The translations under genes and the position numbers were made by a program. Below are positions 51,024 through 60,357 of a DNA stretch of 64,000 nucleotides, one piece after another. The notes beneath the pieces are model-generated. The model was not told where the DNA came from. It worked only from the letters and a program-made list of their open reading frames with translations, and searched no databases. The first letter of the stretch is position 1; every line of letters begins with the position of its first letter. This stretch comes from an uncultured Pseudomonadota bacterium (GTDB lineage Bacteria; Myxococcota_A; UBA9160; PR03), in assembly GCA_900696485.1 (NCBI GenBank), contig CAADGG010000010.1, positions 1 through 64,000 of the forward strand, given 5' to 3'.

Positions 51024-53753
51024 TCACCGGGTAGATCGATCGCCGAACGGCCGAGGGCGACCGATTCGGATTCGCGCGTCGAGGGCCACGGCTCCCTTCC
51101 CGGGCTCCAGCACCTTCACCGGGTTCAAGTCGAGCTCCAGGATCTCGGGAGCGATCTCGACCAGCGCCGAGACGCGCAGTACGACCGAGATCAGCGCCGC
51201 GCGATCGCCCGGCAAAGCGCCTCGATAGCCGTCGAGAAGCCTCGACGACCGAAGGGATGCGAGCATTTCCTCGGCATCCAGGTCGGTGACCGGCGAAAGC
51301 CGGAACGCCGCATCGTGTAGGACCTCCACCAGCACGCCGCCGAGACCGCAAACCACGAGCGGCCCGAAGGTGGGATCGCTCGTGATGCCGACGAGCGCCT
51401 CGATGCCACCTCGGATCTCGCGCTGGAGAAGAATCGCGTCGAGCTCCATGCCCGCCTGCTGCACGCGTCCAGCGAGGGTCTCGGCGGCCGTCTTCACCGC
51501 GGCCGACGACTCGAGACCGAGAATCACGCCACCGATGTCGGTCTTGTGGAGGAGGCCGGGCGCGACGGCCTTGGCGACCAGCGGGTAGCTGAGGCGTTCC
51601 GCGGTCGCTTCGACCGCGTCCGGACCGGTCAGCTCGCTCGGCACGAGGTCGATTTCAGCGGCCGCCAGCAGGTCGGCGACATCGGCGTGCGAGAGCCAGC
51701 GAGGATCGTCGCCGCTTTCGAGGGCGCGCGCGATCGTCGCACGAATCCGCGCTTCTGCTCGGGCATCGAGCGTCAGAACCCTGCCCGGAGGACGTGCGCG
51801 CCATTTCCCGTGGCGCACCGCCGCGCCGAGTGCTCGCGCAGCGTTCTCGGGATAGCTGTAGGACGGGAGGGCTCCTCGCGGACCGCCGGCGAGAAGCGGG
51901 GGGGCCCCCTTGGAGGAGAGGAACACCGTCAGCACCGGCTTCTTCCCAGGCACCTTGCCCGCGCCGCGAGCGATCGCAGCCGCGATCTCTTCGGGTTTGG
52001 TGACCATCGGCGGAACGTAGATGACGACGAGCGAGTCCATACCCGGGTCGTTGCCCATCGCTTCGATCGAGGCCTCGAACTGCTTCGCGCTCGCGGACGC
52101 GATCATGTCGATCGGGTTCGAGAGACCGGCGTCCGGCGGCAGGAACGAGCGAAGCTTCGCGAGCGTATCGGGGCTGGGCGCCGGGAGCTCCAGCCCGAGT
52201 GCCGCGCAGGCGTCGGCCAGCAGAATCCCGGGGCCGCCGGCGTTGGTCACGATCCCCACGCGCGGGCCACGCGGCACCGGCTGCGTCGCCAGTAGCGCGG
52301 CGACGTCGAAGAGATCTTCGAGCGTGTCGGTGCGGATGACTCCCGCCTGCTCGAAGAGGGCGTCGACGGCGACGTCGAGGCTGGCGAGTGCCGCCGAGTG
52401 ACTCGACGCCGCCCGCTTGCCGGCCGCGGAGCGTCCCGACTTGACCGCAATGATCGGTTTCTTGCGCGCGACCTGTGGAGCGAGGCGCGCGAACTTCCGC
52501 GGATTTCCGAAGCTCTCGAGATAGAGGACGATCACGTCGGTTCGCGGATCGTCCGCCCAGTAGGCGAGCAGGTCGTTGCTCGACACGTCAGCCTTGTTGC
52601 CGACCGACACGAACGTCGAAAGCCCGAGCCGAAGCTTCTCGACGTAGTCGAGCATGGTGATGCCGAGCGCACCGCTCTGCGAGAGCATTCCGATGTTCCC
52701 AGCCGGCGGCCAGGTGGGAGCGAAGGTGGCGTCGAGCATGACCTCCGGAGCCGTATTCAGTACGCCCATGCAGTTCGGCCCGATCATTCGTATGCCGCTC
52801 GTGCGCACCAGCTTCGTGAGCCGGTCCTGGCGCTCCTGGCCGTTCCCGGCCACCTCCGCGAAGCCCGCCGAAATCACGACGAGTCCGTGCACGCCAGCGC
52901 GCGCACAATCGGCGACCACGCTCTCGACGAGACGCGCAGGCACGGCGATCAGCGCGAGATCGACTGGGGCTCCGATCGCCGAGACGCTCGGATGAGAAGT
53001 CAGCCCGTCGATCTCCTTGGCGTTCGGATTCACGGGATGGATCGAGCCGGTGAATCCGGCGCGCTTCAGGTTGGCGAGCAGCGCTCCACCGATCGTGTCC
53101 GGCCGGCGCGAAGCTCCGACGAGCGCGACCGAGCGAGGAGTCAGAAACGCATGGAGGCTCCGCGCCGCGGCCAGGCGCCATCGCGTGAAGCTCGCTTCCA
53201 GGTAGGCGTCGGTCTCCTCGGTCGGAAAGGAAAGACGCACCGTACCCGAGTCCGAGGTCCTCCGCAGCAGCAATCCGCTGCTCTGGAAGACGCCGAGCAT
53301 CGCGTGGTTCTCGCCCATCACATCGGCCTCGAACTCGCGGATCCCCTGCTGCCGCGCGATCCCTAGCAGATGCTCGAGCAGCAGCGTGCCAATCCCTCGG
53401 CCCTGGTGTTCGTCGAGAACCGCAAAGGCAACCTCCGCCGAAGGCTGCGCGCCGGGCTTCGTCGCCAGGAGGTCGTAGCGGCCGACGCCGATGATCGCCT
53501 CCTCGTCACCGCGCTCGAGGGTCGCCACGAGCGCGACCCGGCTCGTGAAGTCGAGCTCCGTGAAGCGAGCAAGCTCATCGTCGGTGAGCCTCTGCTTGGT
53601 TCCGCAGAACCGGAAGTAGCGCGAGTCTGCGCTCAGATCCTCGAAGTGAGTGAGTAGCCGCCGCTTGTCGTCCGGACGAACGGCGCGGATACGGATCGAG
53701 CGGCCGTCGCGCAGCAGCTCGTCTGATGAATAGCGACGCGGATCGACGATCAT
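51024..53753 (-). CDS. GNAT acetyltransferase fused to ADP-forming acyl-CoA synthetase
   Basis: 909 residues. N-terminal GNAT domain (about 20-165, with AVLDEHQGRGIGTLLLEHL); CoA-binding Rossmann domain (SVALVGASRRPDTIGGALLANLKRAGF); succinyl-CoA-ligase-like domains with the His loop ASSHSAALAS; C-terminal ATP-grasp (YPLVAKAVAPGLLHKTDIGG). This is the architecture of Pat-type protein acetyltransferases, in which the synthetase part may be regulatory or catalytic. ATG 53753 follows the SOD gene by 26 bases on the same strand. Confidence 0.9.
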   Translation of the reverse strand: MIVDPRRYSSDELLRDGRSIRIRAVRPDDKRRLLTHFEDLSADSRYFRFCGTKQRLTDDELARFTELDFTSRVALVATLERGDEEAIIGVGRYDLLATKPGAQPSAEVAFAVLDEHQGRGIGTLLLEHLLGIARQQGIREFEADVMGENHAMLGVFQSSGLLLRRTSDSGTVRLSFPTEETDAYLEASFTRWRLAAARSLHAFLTPRSVALVGASRRPDTIGGALLANLKRAGFTGSIHPVNPNAKEIDGLTSHPSVSAIGAPVDLALIAVPARLVESVVADCARAGVHGLVVISAGFAEVAGNGQERQDRLTKLVRTSGIRMIGPNCMGVLNTAPEVMLDATFAPTWPPAGNIGMLSQSGALGITMLDYVEKLRLGLSTFVSVGNKADVSSNDLLAYWADDPRTDVIVLYLESFGNPRKFARLAPQVARKKPIIAVKSGRSAAGKRAASSHSAALASLDVAVDALFEQAGVIRTDTLEDLFDVAALLATQPVPRGPRVGIVTNAGGPGILLADACAALGLELPAPSPDTLAKLRSFLPPDAGLSNPIDMIASASAKQFEASIEAMGNDPGMDSLVVIYVPPMVTKPEEIAAAIARGAGKVPGKKPVLTVFLSSKGAPPLLAGGPRGALPSYSYPENAARALGAAVRHGKWRARPPGRVLTLDARAEARIRATIARALESGDDPRWLSHADVADLLAAAEIDLVPSELTGPDAVEATAERLSYPLVAKAVAPGLLHKTDIGGVILGLESSAAVKTAAETLAGRVQQAGMELDAILLQREIRGGIEALVGITSDPTFGPLVVCGLGGVLVEVLHDAAFRLSPVTDLDAEEMLASLRSSRLLDGYRGALPGDRAALISVVLRVSALVEIAPEILELDLNPVKVLEPGKGAVALDARIRIGRPRPFGDRSTR

Positions 53754-53779
53754 GGGTTCACGACGATTCTGCTCGCGAT

Positions 53780-54394
53780 CTACAGCATGAGATCGAGAGT
53801 GTGCACGCTCGCGAGTCGTCGTGCTACGTCTTGCCAGTTCACCACCTCCCAGAACGCGTTGACCCAGTCCCCCTTCAGATTCTGATACTGGAGGTAGTAG
53901 GCGTGCTCCCACATGTCGAGCACGAGCAACGGCACCGTGCCATTGCCGATGTTGCCCTGGTGGTCGTACACCTGCTCGACGACGAGCCGCTTGCCGAGCG
54001 GCTCCCAGGCCATCGCACCCCAGCCGGACCCCTGCACGTTGAGTGCTGCCGCGCTGAGCTGGCTCTTCAGCCCTTCGAAGCCCCCGAACGATTCGCCGAT
54101 CGCATCGGCCAGATCCCCATCCGGCCGACCGCCGCCGTGCGGAGACATGTTCTTCCAGAACAGCGAGTGCAGAACGTGCCCTGAGACGTGAAAGGCGAGG
54201 CTCTTCTGCAGTTGATTGAGCGCGGCGAAATCCTTCTTCTCCCGTGCCTCCGCCAGCTTATCGAGTGTCGTGTTCGCTCCGGAGACATAGGCGGCGTGAT
54301 GTTTGCCGTGGTGCAGCTCGAGAACCTTGCCCGCGTAGTGCGGCTCGAGCGCCGAATGGTCGTACGGCAGATCGGGAAGCGTGTAGCGTTTCAT
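53780..54394 (-). CDS. sod: Superoxide dismutase (Fe/Mn)
   Basis: 204 residues; converts superoxide to peroxide. Metal ligands are in [13 protein letters not shown], the [15 protein letters not shown] block, and [14 protein letters not shown] (Asp and His). Length and motifs fit Fe/Mn SOD; the [13 protein letters not shown] loop does not decide between Fe and Mn. No signal peptide, so cytoplasmic. It overlaps the upstream 2Fe-2S gene by four bases (ATGA) and precedes the acyl-CoA synthetase. Confidence 0.95.
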   Translation of the reverse strand: MKRYTLPDLPYDHSALEPHYAGKVLELHHGKHHAAYVSGANTTLDKLAEAREKKDFAALNQLQKSLAFHVSGHVLHSLFWKNMSPHGGGRPDGDLADAIGESFGGFEGLKSQLSAAALNVQGSGWGAMAWEPLGKRLVVEQVYDHQGNIGNGTVPLLVLDMWEHAYYLQYQNLKGDWVNAFWEVVNWQDVARRLASVHTLDLML

Positions 54395-54801
54395 GTGGGT
54401 CTCCAGGTCGTTGGGGAATCGAAGCGTTTCCTGAGGAACTGTCTGTCAAGAGCGAGGGCCGCACGACGCGGGGCAAGGTTCTCGAGCTGCCCCACCAAAA
54501 AGTCGGCCAGCGGACCGGTCTGCACCTCCTCGCCGGGATCGCAGAGGAAGGTGGAGCAGGCGAGGCGAGGCTCGCCGTCGATCATCATGCCGCAGCTCCC
54601 ACAAATTCCCATCCGGCATGACCAGCGGTAGGACGAGGCGCCGTCCAGCTCGTCTTTCACGAAGTTGAGCGCGTCGAGCACGGACCAACCGGTTGCCGCG
54701 GGAACGGAGCGGCGAGCGGGTTGGAGCTCTGCATCCACCGCGGGGTCGAAGCGACTGATGACGAGACCCACGTGCCGGTCGCGCTGGAGTGTCACGGTCA
54801 C
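54391..54801 (-). CDS. Truncated SdhB/FrdB-like [2Fe-2S] protein
   Basis: 136 residues from GTG 54801. Holds the N-terminal domain of succinate dehydrogenase/fumarate reductase iron-sulfur subunits: [20 protein letters not shown] with the four [2Fe-2S] Cys, and [14 protein letters not shown] before it. The C-terminal [4Fe-4S]/[3Fe-4S] domain is absent, so it is not a working SdhB; a small ferredoxin partner is suggested. Start chosen after AGAGG. The in-frame upstream part consists of an 11-bp repeat and a promoter motif. Overlaps sod. Confidence 0.75.
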   Translation of the reverse strand: MTVTLQRDRHVGLVISRFDPAVDAELQPARRSVPAATGWSVLDALNFVKDELDGASSYRWSCRMGICGSCGMMIDGEPRLACSTFLCDPGEEVQTGPLADFLVGQLENLAPRRAALALDRQFLRKRFDSPTTWRPT

Positions 54802-54840
54802 AGCCACGCACCTCTCATCACGCGCGAACGAGGCCCGAAC

Positions 54841-54895
54841 GACGCTCAAACGACGCTCGAACGACGCTCGAACGACGCTCAAACGACGCTCGATC
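54841..54895. repeat. Five 11-bp tandem repeats
   Basis: GACGCTCGAAC is repeated five times with A/G variation and a changed last two bases (GACGCTCAAAC and so on). The 11-bp period, about one helical turn, places every unit on the same face of the DNA. It lies 23 bases from the WAASATATAYN site and upstream of the Fe-S/SOD operon. Confidence 0.92.
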
Positions 54896-54917
54896 GGATG
54901 TTCACAGCGATCGGCAG

Positions 54918-54928
54918 AAACATATACA
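54918..54928 (+). promoter_or_regulatory. WAASATATAYN motif upstream of the Fe-S/SOD operon
   Basis: AAACATATACA, sharing AAACATATAC with the osmC site. It lies about 117 bases before the Fe-S start on the other strand and 300 bases before the exporter operon, so it may serve either side. Confidence 0.55.
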
Positions 54929-55229
54929 TTGGACACAGATTTTCAAGCTTGCCTCCTCTCGGTGGCCGTGATCGAGAGCTCGTTGGATGCGTCGGGGTTC
55001 TCTGTAGACCGGATCTGGCTCCGCGGCCGATCTCCAAAGACGACTCGAAGCCGGCGATCATGGGACCTGGGATTCCGAGGCGGAGCACGTCCGCGGAACT
55101 ACCACCAAGGTACACACGCACGACGTCGCTCAGAGGAGGCACACCCGCCACGCGAGCGAGGATGAGCCACGATGCCAGAGTTCTGGTTCACGGCGCTATG
55201 CTCTGATCGGGCCAGAAGGAGCCGAGAAT

Positions 55230-56252
55230 ATGCCCCGAAAGTTTTCCATCTCCATCGTTCTCATCGCTCTTCTCTCCCTCCTGGGTTTCGGCGTATGGAC
55301 CGTGTTCTTCAAAGCCTCCGGCCTGCCGCCCGCAGGGTTCGCCCGTGGCAATGGCCGGATCGAGGCGGACCTCGTGGACATCTCGCCACGCTTGGCCGGG
55401 CGGGTAGCCAGGATCATGGTCCGGGAGGGGGATCGAGTGGAGCCGGGCGAGGTGCTGGCGGTCATGGACACGGTCGAGCTGGAATCGCAGTTGATGCGAG
55501 CCGCAGCAGCCGTGGCTAGCGCCGAGGCGGCGGTCGGGGTGGCGGCGGCTGCGGTCGCCGAGGCTGAGGCGCGACTGGCGTTGGCACGCAGTGAACAGGC
55601 CCGCGCCGAGATGCTGAGAGCGCGCAATGCGCTCTCGCAGCAGGACCTCGACATTCGCCGCACCGAGACACAGGTGGCCGAGGCGACACTGACCGCCGCC
55701 AAGGCGAACGTGCGGGTCCAGCAGCGCGCGGTCGACGCCGAAACCGCCTCGCACGCCGAGATCGCAGCGCGCATCTCCGACAGCACGCTTTACGCGCAAG
55801 GTGCGGGGCGGGTGCTCTACCGTCTGGCACAGCCGGGCGAGATTCTGGGCAGTGGCGGCAAGCTGCTGACGCTGGTCAGCCTCGAGGACGTCTACATGGA
55901 GTTCTTCCTGCCCGCCACCGAGGCCCCGCGTGTCAGGATCGGCGACGAGGCGCGCGTCGTCCCCGATATCATGCCCAGCAGCGCCGTGCCCGCGGTGGTG
56001 TCCTTCGTCTCGCCGCAGGCGCAGTTCACGCCCAAGCAAGTGGAAACGGCGACCGAGCGTGAGAGCCTGATGTTCCGCATCCGCGTGAGCATTCCGCCCG
56101 AACTCGTCGCGGCGCGGATGGACCAGGTCAAGACCGGCGTGCGCGGAGTCGCTTGGGTGCGGCTGGCGGGGGACGATGGCAGGCTGCCGGACTGGCCGGC
56201 GGGAGTGATCCCGCCGCTGGTTGCCATGCCCGCCAGACCTCCCGTGGATTAG
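55230..56252 (+). CDS. HlyD-family membrane-fusion protein
   Basis: 340 residues: one N-terminal membrane helix (SISIVLIALLSLLGFGVWTV), a barrel-lipoyl part (RIEADLVDISPRLAGRVARI, VREGDRVEPGEVLAVMD), a long Ala/Glu coiled hairpin and a beta-barrel end. It bridges an inner-membrane ABC exporter to the outer membrane. First gene of a three-gene operon equivalent to yhiI-rbbA-yhhJ: the ABC gene starts two bases after its stop. AAGGAG precedes the ATG. Confidence 0.88.
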   Translation: MPRKFSISIVLIALLSLLGFGVWTVFFKASGLPPAGFARGNGRIEADLVDISPRLAGRVARIMVREGDRVEPGEVLAVMDTVELESQLMRAAAAVASAEAAVGVAAAAVAEAEARLALARSEQARAEMLRARNALSQQDLDIRRTETQVAEATLTAAKANVRVQQRAVDAETASHAEIAARISDSTLYAQGAGRVLYRLAQPGEILGSGGKLLTLVSLEDVYMEFFLPATEAPRVRIGDEARVVPDIMPSSAVPAVVSFVSPQAQFTPKQVETATERESLMFRIRVSIPPELVAARMDQVKTGVRGVAWVRLAGDDGRLPDWPAGVIPPLVAMPARPPVD

Positions 56253-56254
56253 CC

Positions 56255-59026
56255 ATGCAGCCCGCCCCCGTCGCCCGTCTCGAGCGCGTCAGCCACCGCT
56301 ACGGCAAGGTCGACGCACTCCGCGATCTGTCGCTGTCGCTGCCGGCCGCGCGGATGGTGGGATTGATCGGTCCCGACGGTGTCGGCAAATCCACGCTGAT
56401 GGGCTTGATCGCGGGGGCCAAGCGGCTGCAGCAGGGCCGTGTCCAGACACTGGACGGCGACATGGCCGATGCCCGGCACCGCGCCGCCGTGGGCGGGCGC
56501 ATCGCCTATATGCCCCAGGGACTGGGGCGCAACCTCTATCACGATCTCAGCGTGCACGAGAATCTGGATTTCTTCGGCAAACTCTTCGGCCTGGGCCGGG
56601 CCGAGCGCGCCGCGCGCATCGAGCGGCTGACCCGCGCGACCGGGTTGCATCCCTTCCTCGACCGGCCGGCGGGCAAACTCTCGGGCGGCATGAAACAGAA
56701 GCTGGGGCTGTGTTCGGCGCTGATCCATGACCCGGATTACCTCTTGTTGGATGAGCCCACGACCGGGGTCGACCCGTTGTCGCGCCGCCAGTTCTGGGAC
56801 CTGATCGACGCCATCCGCGCCGACCGGCCCGAGATGAGCGTGCTGGTGTCCACCGCCTACATGGAAGAGGCGGCGCGCTTCGATCACCTGGTGGCCATGA
56901 ACGCGGGCCGCGTGCTCGCCGAGGCCGACCCGGCGGCGCTGATGGCGCAGACCGGGACGGAATCGGTCGGCGATGCCTATGTCGCGCTGCTGCAATCGGA
57001 CGTAGCAACGGCGGGTGCGCCGGATACCAGCCCGGATCGCGCGCAGGATACGCCGCTGCCCGAGAGGGGCGGCGAACCGGCGATCCGCGCCCGCGCTCTG
57101 ACGCGCCGCTTCGGCGATTTCACGGCAGTGGATGCGGTCAGCTTCGACATCGCACGGGGCGAGATCTTCGGCTTTCTCGGCTCCAACGGCTGCGGCAAGA
57201 CCACGACGATGAAGATGCTGACAGGGCTGCTGCCCGCCTCGGAGGGCGAGGCCTGGATTTTCGGTCAGCCGGTGGATGCGCAGGATCTGCAGACACGCCG
57301 CCGCGTCGGCTTCATGTCGCAGGCCTTTTCGCTCTATGGCGAGCTGAGCGTGCGCGAGAACCTGCTGCTGCACGCACGGCTCTTCCATCTCGGTCGCGAG
57401 CAAACCGATCGGCGGATGGCCGATCTGGTGCCGCGCTTCGGCCTCGAGCCCTACCTGGACCAGCGCGCCACCGCCTTGCCACTGGGTCTGCGCCAGCGGC
57501 TGTCGCTGGCGGTGGCAGTGATCCACGCGCCCGAGATCCTGATCCTCGACGAGCCGACATCAGGGGTCGATCCGCAGGCACGTGATGATTTCTGGCGGCT
57601 GTTGCTGGATCTGTCGCGCAAAGAGGGTGTGACGATCTTCATCTCGACCCATTTTATGGACGAGGCGTTGCGCTGCGACCGCATGTCGCTGATGCATGCC
57701 GGCCGCGTGTTGGTCTCCGACACGCCGGCGGCGATCATCCGCTCGCGCAACGCCGCGAACCTGGAAGACGCCTTCGTCGCGTATATCTCGGCCGAGATCC
57801 CGCCCGAACCCAGTGCCGGTGAGGGGCTGACGGTCGCGTCCGGCAACGCGGGCGCGCCGGCGCACGATGTCTCCGATTTCACCCTGCGCCGTCTGCTGGC
57901 CTTTACCACGCGTGAGGCGATGCAGGTGCGACGCGATCCGGTGCGGCTCGCCTTCGCGTTTCTGGGTAGTGCGCTGTTGTTGTTGATCATGTCGTTTGGC
58001 ATCTCGCAGGAAGTGCGCGACATCGCCTTTGCCGCGCTCGATCAGGACCGCAGCCCCGAAAGCCGCGCCTATCTGTCGGTGTTCGACGATTCGGTCTGGT
58101 TTCAGGGCCATGCGCCGCTGGTGGACGTCGACGAGCTGGAACGGCGCCTGGTCAGCGGCGAACTGGCGCTGGCTCTCCAGATCCCGCCCAGCTTCGGCGC
58201 CGATCTGCGTCGCGGCGCCGGGGCCGAGGTGACGGCGATGATCGACGGGGCCGATACCGAGCGCGCGGGCACCATCGAAAGTTATGTCTCGGGCGCCCAC
58301 GCCCATGTGCTGGCCGAGGACGCAGGCGCGGTGCCCGCACTCGACATGTTCGCGCGACCTGCGGCGGCAGGCCCCGCCGCGCCCGTCGTGCTGGAACCGC
58401 GCTTCCGGTACAACCCGGCGATGGAAAGCCTGCCTGCCATCGGCCCCTCGATCCCGCCGCTGCTGTTGCTGTTGTTTCCGGCGATCCTGATGGCGGTCAG
58501 CGTGGCGCGCGAGAAGGAGATCGGCACGATCACCAATTTCTACGTCACCCCCACCGGTCGGGCCGAATTCCTGATCGGCAAACAACTGGTCTATATCGGC
58601 ATCACGCTGTTGAACTTCGCCATCCTGACGGCGCTGGTGGTGTTGGTGCTCGGGGTGCCGCTGCGCGGTGATCCGCTGGTGCTGGCGCTGGCGACACTGG
58701 TCTATGCGGTGGCGGCCACCGGTTTTGGTCTGATGGTGTCGATGATGACGGCCACCCAGGTCACGGCGGTCTTCGCCAGCACCATCCTGTCGGTGATGCC
58801 AACCCTGCAGTTCTCCGGAATGATGGAACCGGTCTCGTCGCTCGAAGGCCCGGCGCGGCTGTTGGGCACCTTCTGGCCCACGACCTGGTACATGGCGATC
58901 AGCGTGGGCAGCTTCACCAAGGGGCTGGGGCTGGCCGAACTGAGCGGGGCGCTGATCCGGTTGGCGGCCTTCGGGCCGGTCTTCACCGCGCTGGCCATCC
59001 TCGGGCTGCGCAAGCAGGAACGGTGA
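56255..59026 (+). CDS. rbbA: RbbA-type double ABC ATPase-permease
   Basis: 923 residues. Two ABC cassettes: first Walker A GPDGVGKST near 38-46 with signature LSGGMKQKLG; second Walker A GSNGCGKTT near 309-317, with the signature altered to LPLGLRQRLSLA. Then a C-terminal ABC2-type permease with helices in about 565-590 and 735-920. Matches RbbA of ATP-driven exporters; RbbA was first described as ribosome-associated. It overlaps the next permease by four bases. The fused layout suggests both cassettes power one exporter. Confidence 0.9.
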   Translation: MQPAPVARLERVSHRYGKVDALRDLSLSLPAARMVGLIGPDGVGKSTLMGLIAGAKRLQQGRVQTLDGDMADARHRAAVGGRIAYMPQGLGRNLYHDLSVHENLDFFGKLFGLGRAERAARIERLTRATGLHPFLDRPAGKLSGGMKQKLGLCSALIHDPDYLLLDEPTTGVDPLSRRQFWDLIDAIRADRPEMSVLVSTAYMEEAARFDHLVAMNAGRVLAEADPAALMAQTGTESVGDAYVALLQSDVATAGAPDTSPDRAQDTPLPERGGEPAIRARALTRRFGDFTAVDAVSFDIARGEIFGFLGSNGCGKTTTMKMLTGLLPASEGEAWIFGQPVDAQDLQTRRRVGFMSQAFSLYGELSVRENLLLHARLFHLGREQTDRRMADLVPRFGLEPYLDQRATALPLGLRQRLSLAVAVIHAPEILILDEPTSGVDPQARDDFWRLLLDLSRKEGVTIFISTHFMDEALRCDRMSLMHAGRVLVSDTPAAIIRSRNAANLEDAFVAYISAEIPPEPSAGEGLTVASGNAGAPAHDVSDFTLRRLLAFTTREAMQVRRDPVRLAFAFLGSALLLLIMSFGISQEVRDIAFAALDQDRSPESRAYLSVFDDSVWFQGHAPLVDVDELERRLVSGELALALQIPPSFGADLRRGAGAEVTAMIDGADTERAGTIESYVSGAHAHVLAEDAGAVPALDMFARPAAAGPAAPVVLEPRFRYNPAMESLPAIGPSIPPLLLLLFPAILMAVSVAREKEIGTITNFYVTPTGRAEFLIGKQLVYIGITLLNFAILTALVVLVLGVPLRGDPLVLALATLVYAVAATGFGLMVSMMTATQVTAVFASTILSVMPTLQFSGMMEPVSSLEGPARLLGTFWPTTWYMAISVGSFTKGLGLAELSGALIRLAAFGPVFTALAILGLRKQER

Positions 59027-60153
59027 TCATGCGGCATCTGACCAATATCTTCTGGCTCTTCGGCAAAGAGCTGAAAAGCGTGCTCGGTGATCCGGTGATG
59101 GTGGTCCTGATCCTGTGGTCCTTTGTCGTCGCCGTGATGCTGGAGGCCAGTGGCGCGGGCGACACGGTGCGCAACGCCGCCATCGCCATCGTGGACGAGG
59201 ACCAGTCCCCCCTCACCCGGCAGATGTCTGCGGCGCTGGCGCCGCCCTGGTTCCAGACGCCGCGTGCCATGAGCCCGGATCAGGCGGATGCCATGATGGA
59301 CACGGGACAGATCATGTTCGTCCTGTCTTTCCCACCTGACTTCACCGCCGATGTCATTGCCGGCAAGACGCCCACCGTGCAGCTTCAGGCCGACGCCACG
59401 GCGGTGTCGCAGGCGCAGCTCGGCACCGACTACATCAGCAATATCTTACAGTCGGAGACCCGCGCCTTCCTGTCGGGCAGCCCCGACGCGCCCGAGGAAC
59501 AGCTACGGCTGGAACTGCGTCGCGCCTTCAACCCCAACGGCAATCCGGTCTGGTTCAAAGCGGTGTCGTCTTTGCTCAACCAGCTGTCGCTGCTGACCAT
59601 CGCCTTGACCGGCGCGGCGATGCTGCGCGAACGGGAACACGGCACCATCGAGCATCTGATGGTGATGCCGCTCACCCCGGTGGAAGTGGCGCTGTCCAAG
59701 GTGCTGGCGACGATGGCGGTGGTGCTGGCGGCCTTCATCGGCTCCCTGCTGTTCGTAGTGCAAGGGGCCTTGCAGGTGCCGGTGGCCGGCTCGGTGCCGC
59801 TGCTGGTCGCGGGGGCGGCGGTCTATCTGTGGGCCGCCGCTGCCATCGGCATGTTTCTGGGCACCATGGCGCGCAGCATGGCGCAGTTCGCGCTGCTGGT
59901 GATCATGGTGATCATCCCGGTGATCATGCTGTCGGGCGGCATGGGCGCGGTCGAGAGCCAGCCCGAAATCGTTCAGCGCCTGACGTTGGCGTTGCCCTCG
60001 CGCCATTTCCTCGCCTTCGCCAAGGGCGTGACGTTCCGCGGCGCCGGGATCGAATCGGTCTGGCTCGAACTGGTGCTGATGGCGGGGCTGGGGGCTGCCT
60101 TCTTCGCAGCCAGCCTTGCGCTCTTCCGCCGCTCGATGAGTCTGAGCAGCTGA
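59023..60153 (+). CDS. YhhJ-like ABC-2 permease
   Basis: 376 residues: one N-terminal membrane helix (MVVLILWSFVVAVMLEAS), a large soluble loop (about 40-180), then five to six helices (SLLTIALTGAAMLREREHGT, VVLAAFIGSLLFVVQGAL, AAIGMFLGTMARSM, ALLVIMVIIPVIMLSGG) with the ABC-2 motif REREHGTIEHLMVMPL. GTG 59023 overlaps the upstream stop (GTGA); ATG 59029 is an alternative. Third component of the HlyD-RbbA-YhhJ exporter; substrate unknown. Confidence 0.88.
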   Translation: MIMRHLTNIFWLFGKELKSVLGDPVMVVLILWSFVVAVMLEASGAGDTVRNAAIAIVDEDQSPLTRQMSAALAPPWFQTPRAMSPDQADAMMDTGQIMFVLSFPPDFTADVIAGKTPTVQLQADATAVSQAQLGTDYISNILQSETRAFLSGSPDAPEEQLRLELRRAFNPNGNPVWFKAVSSLLNQLSLLTIALTGAAMLREREHGTIEHLMVMPLTPVEVALSKVLATMAVVLAAFIGSLLFVVQGALQVPVAGSVPLLVAGAAVYLWAAAAIGMFLGTMARSMAQFALLVIMVIIPVIMLSGGMGAVESQPEIVQRLTLALPSRHFLAFAKGVTFRGAGIESVWLELVLMAGLGAAFFAASLALFRRSMSLSS

Positions 60154-60357
60154 GTCGCGGGGCAGGCGGTGACGGCAGTCTCATGCCACTCGACCGGCAG
60201 GCAGCGAATCCGGCGCCTGCGAAGCCGTTCGCAGATCCGAAGCGGGACACATCGGAGAGTCCGGACGGGAGACACGCAATACGCAACGGGAAATCTGACG
60301 GACTCGCCTCTTGTGGCGTCGAGCGCGACCCTCGGCACGCCAGACGTCCGAGTGGCT

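Larger units (their letters stand above)
54802..55229. other. Divergent intergenic region
   Basis: 428 bases between the Fe-S/SOD operon and the exporter operon, with an 11-bp tandem repeat and one WAASATATAYN site, both listed separately. The remainder is empty up to the AAGGAG site of the hlyD-like gene. Confidence 0.45.

Noticed and set aside
54841..54895. CRISPR-like array
   Set aside because: Units are 11 bp with no spacers; an ordinary minisatellite. No cas genes in the window.
57779..57789. Further ATATAC-like motif inside rbbA
   Set aside because: Within coding sequence, lacking the AAS part of the motif, so not counted as a site.
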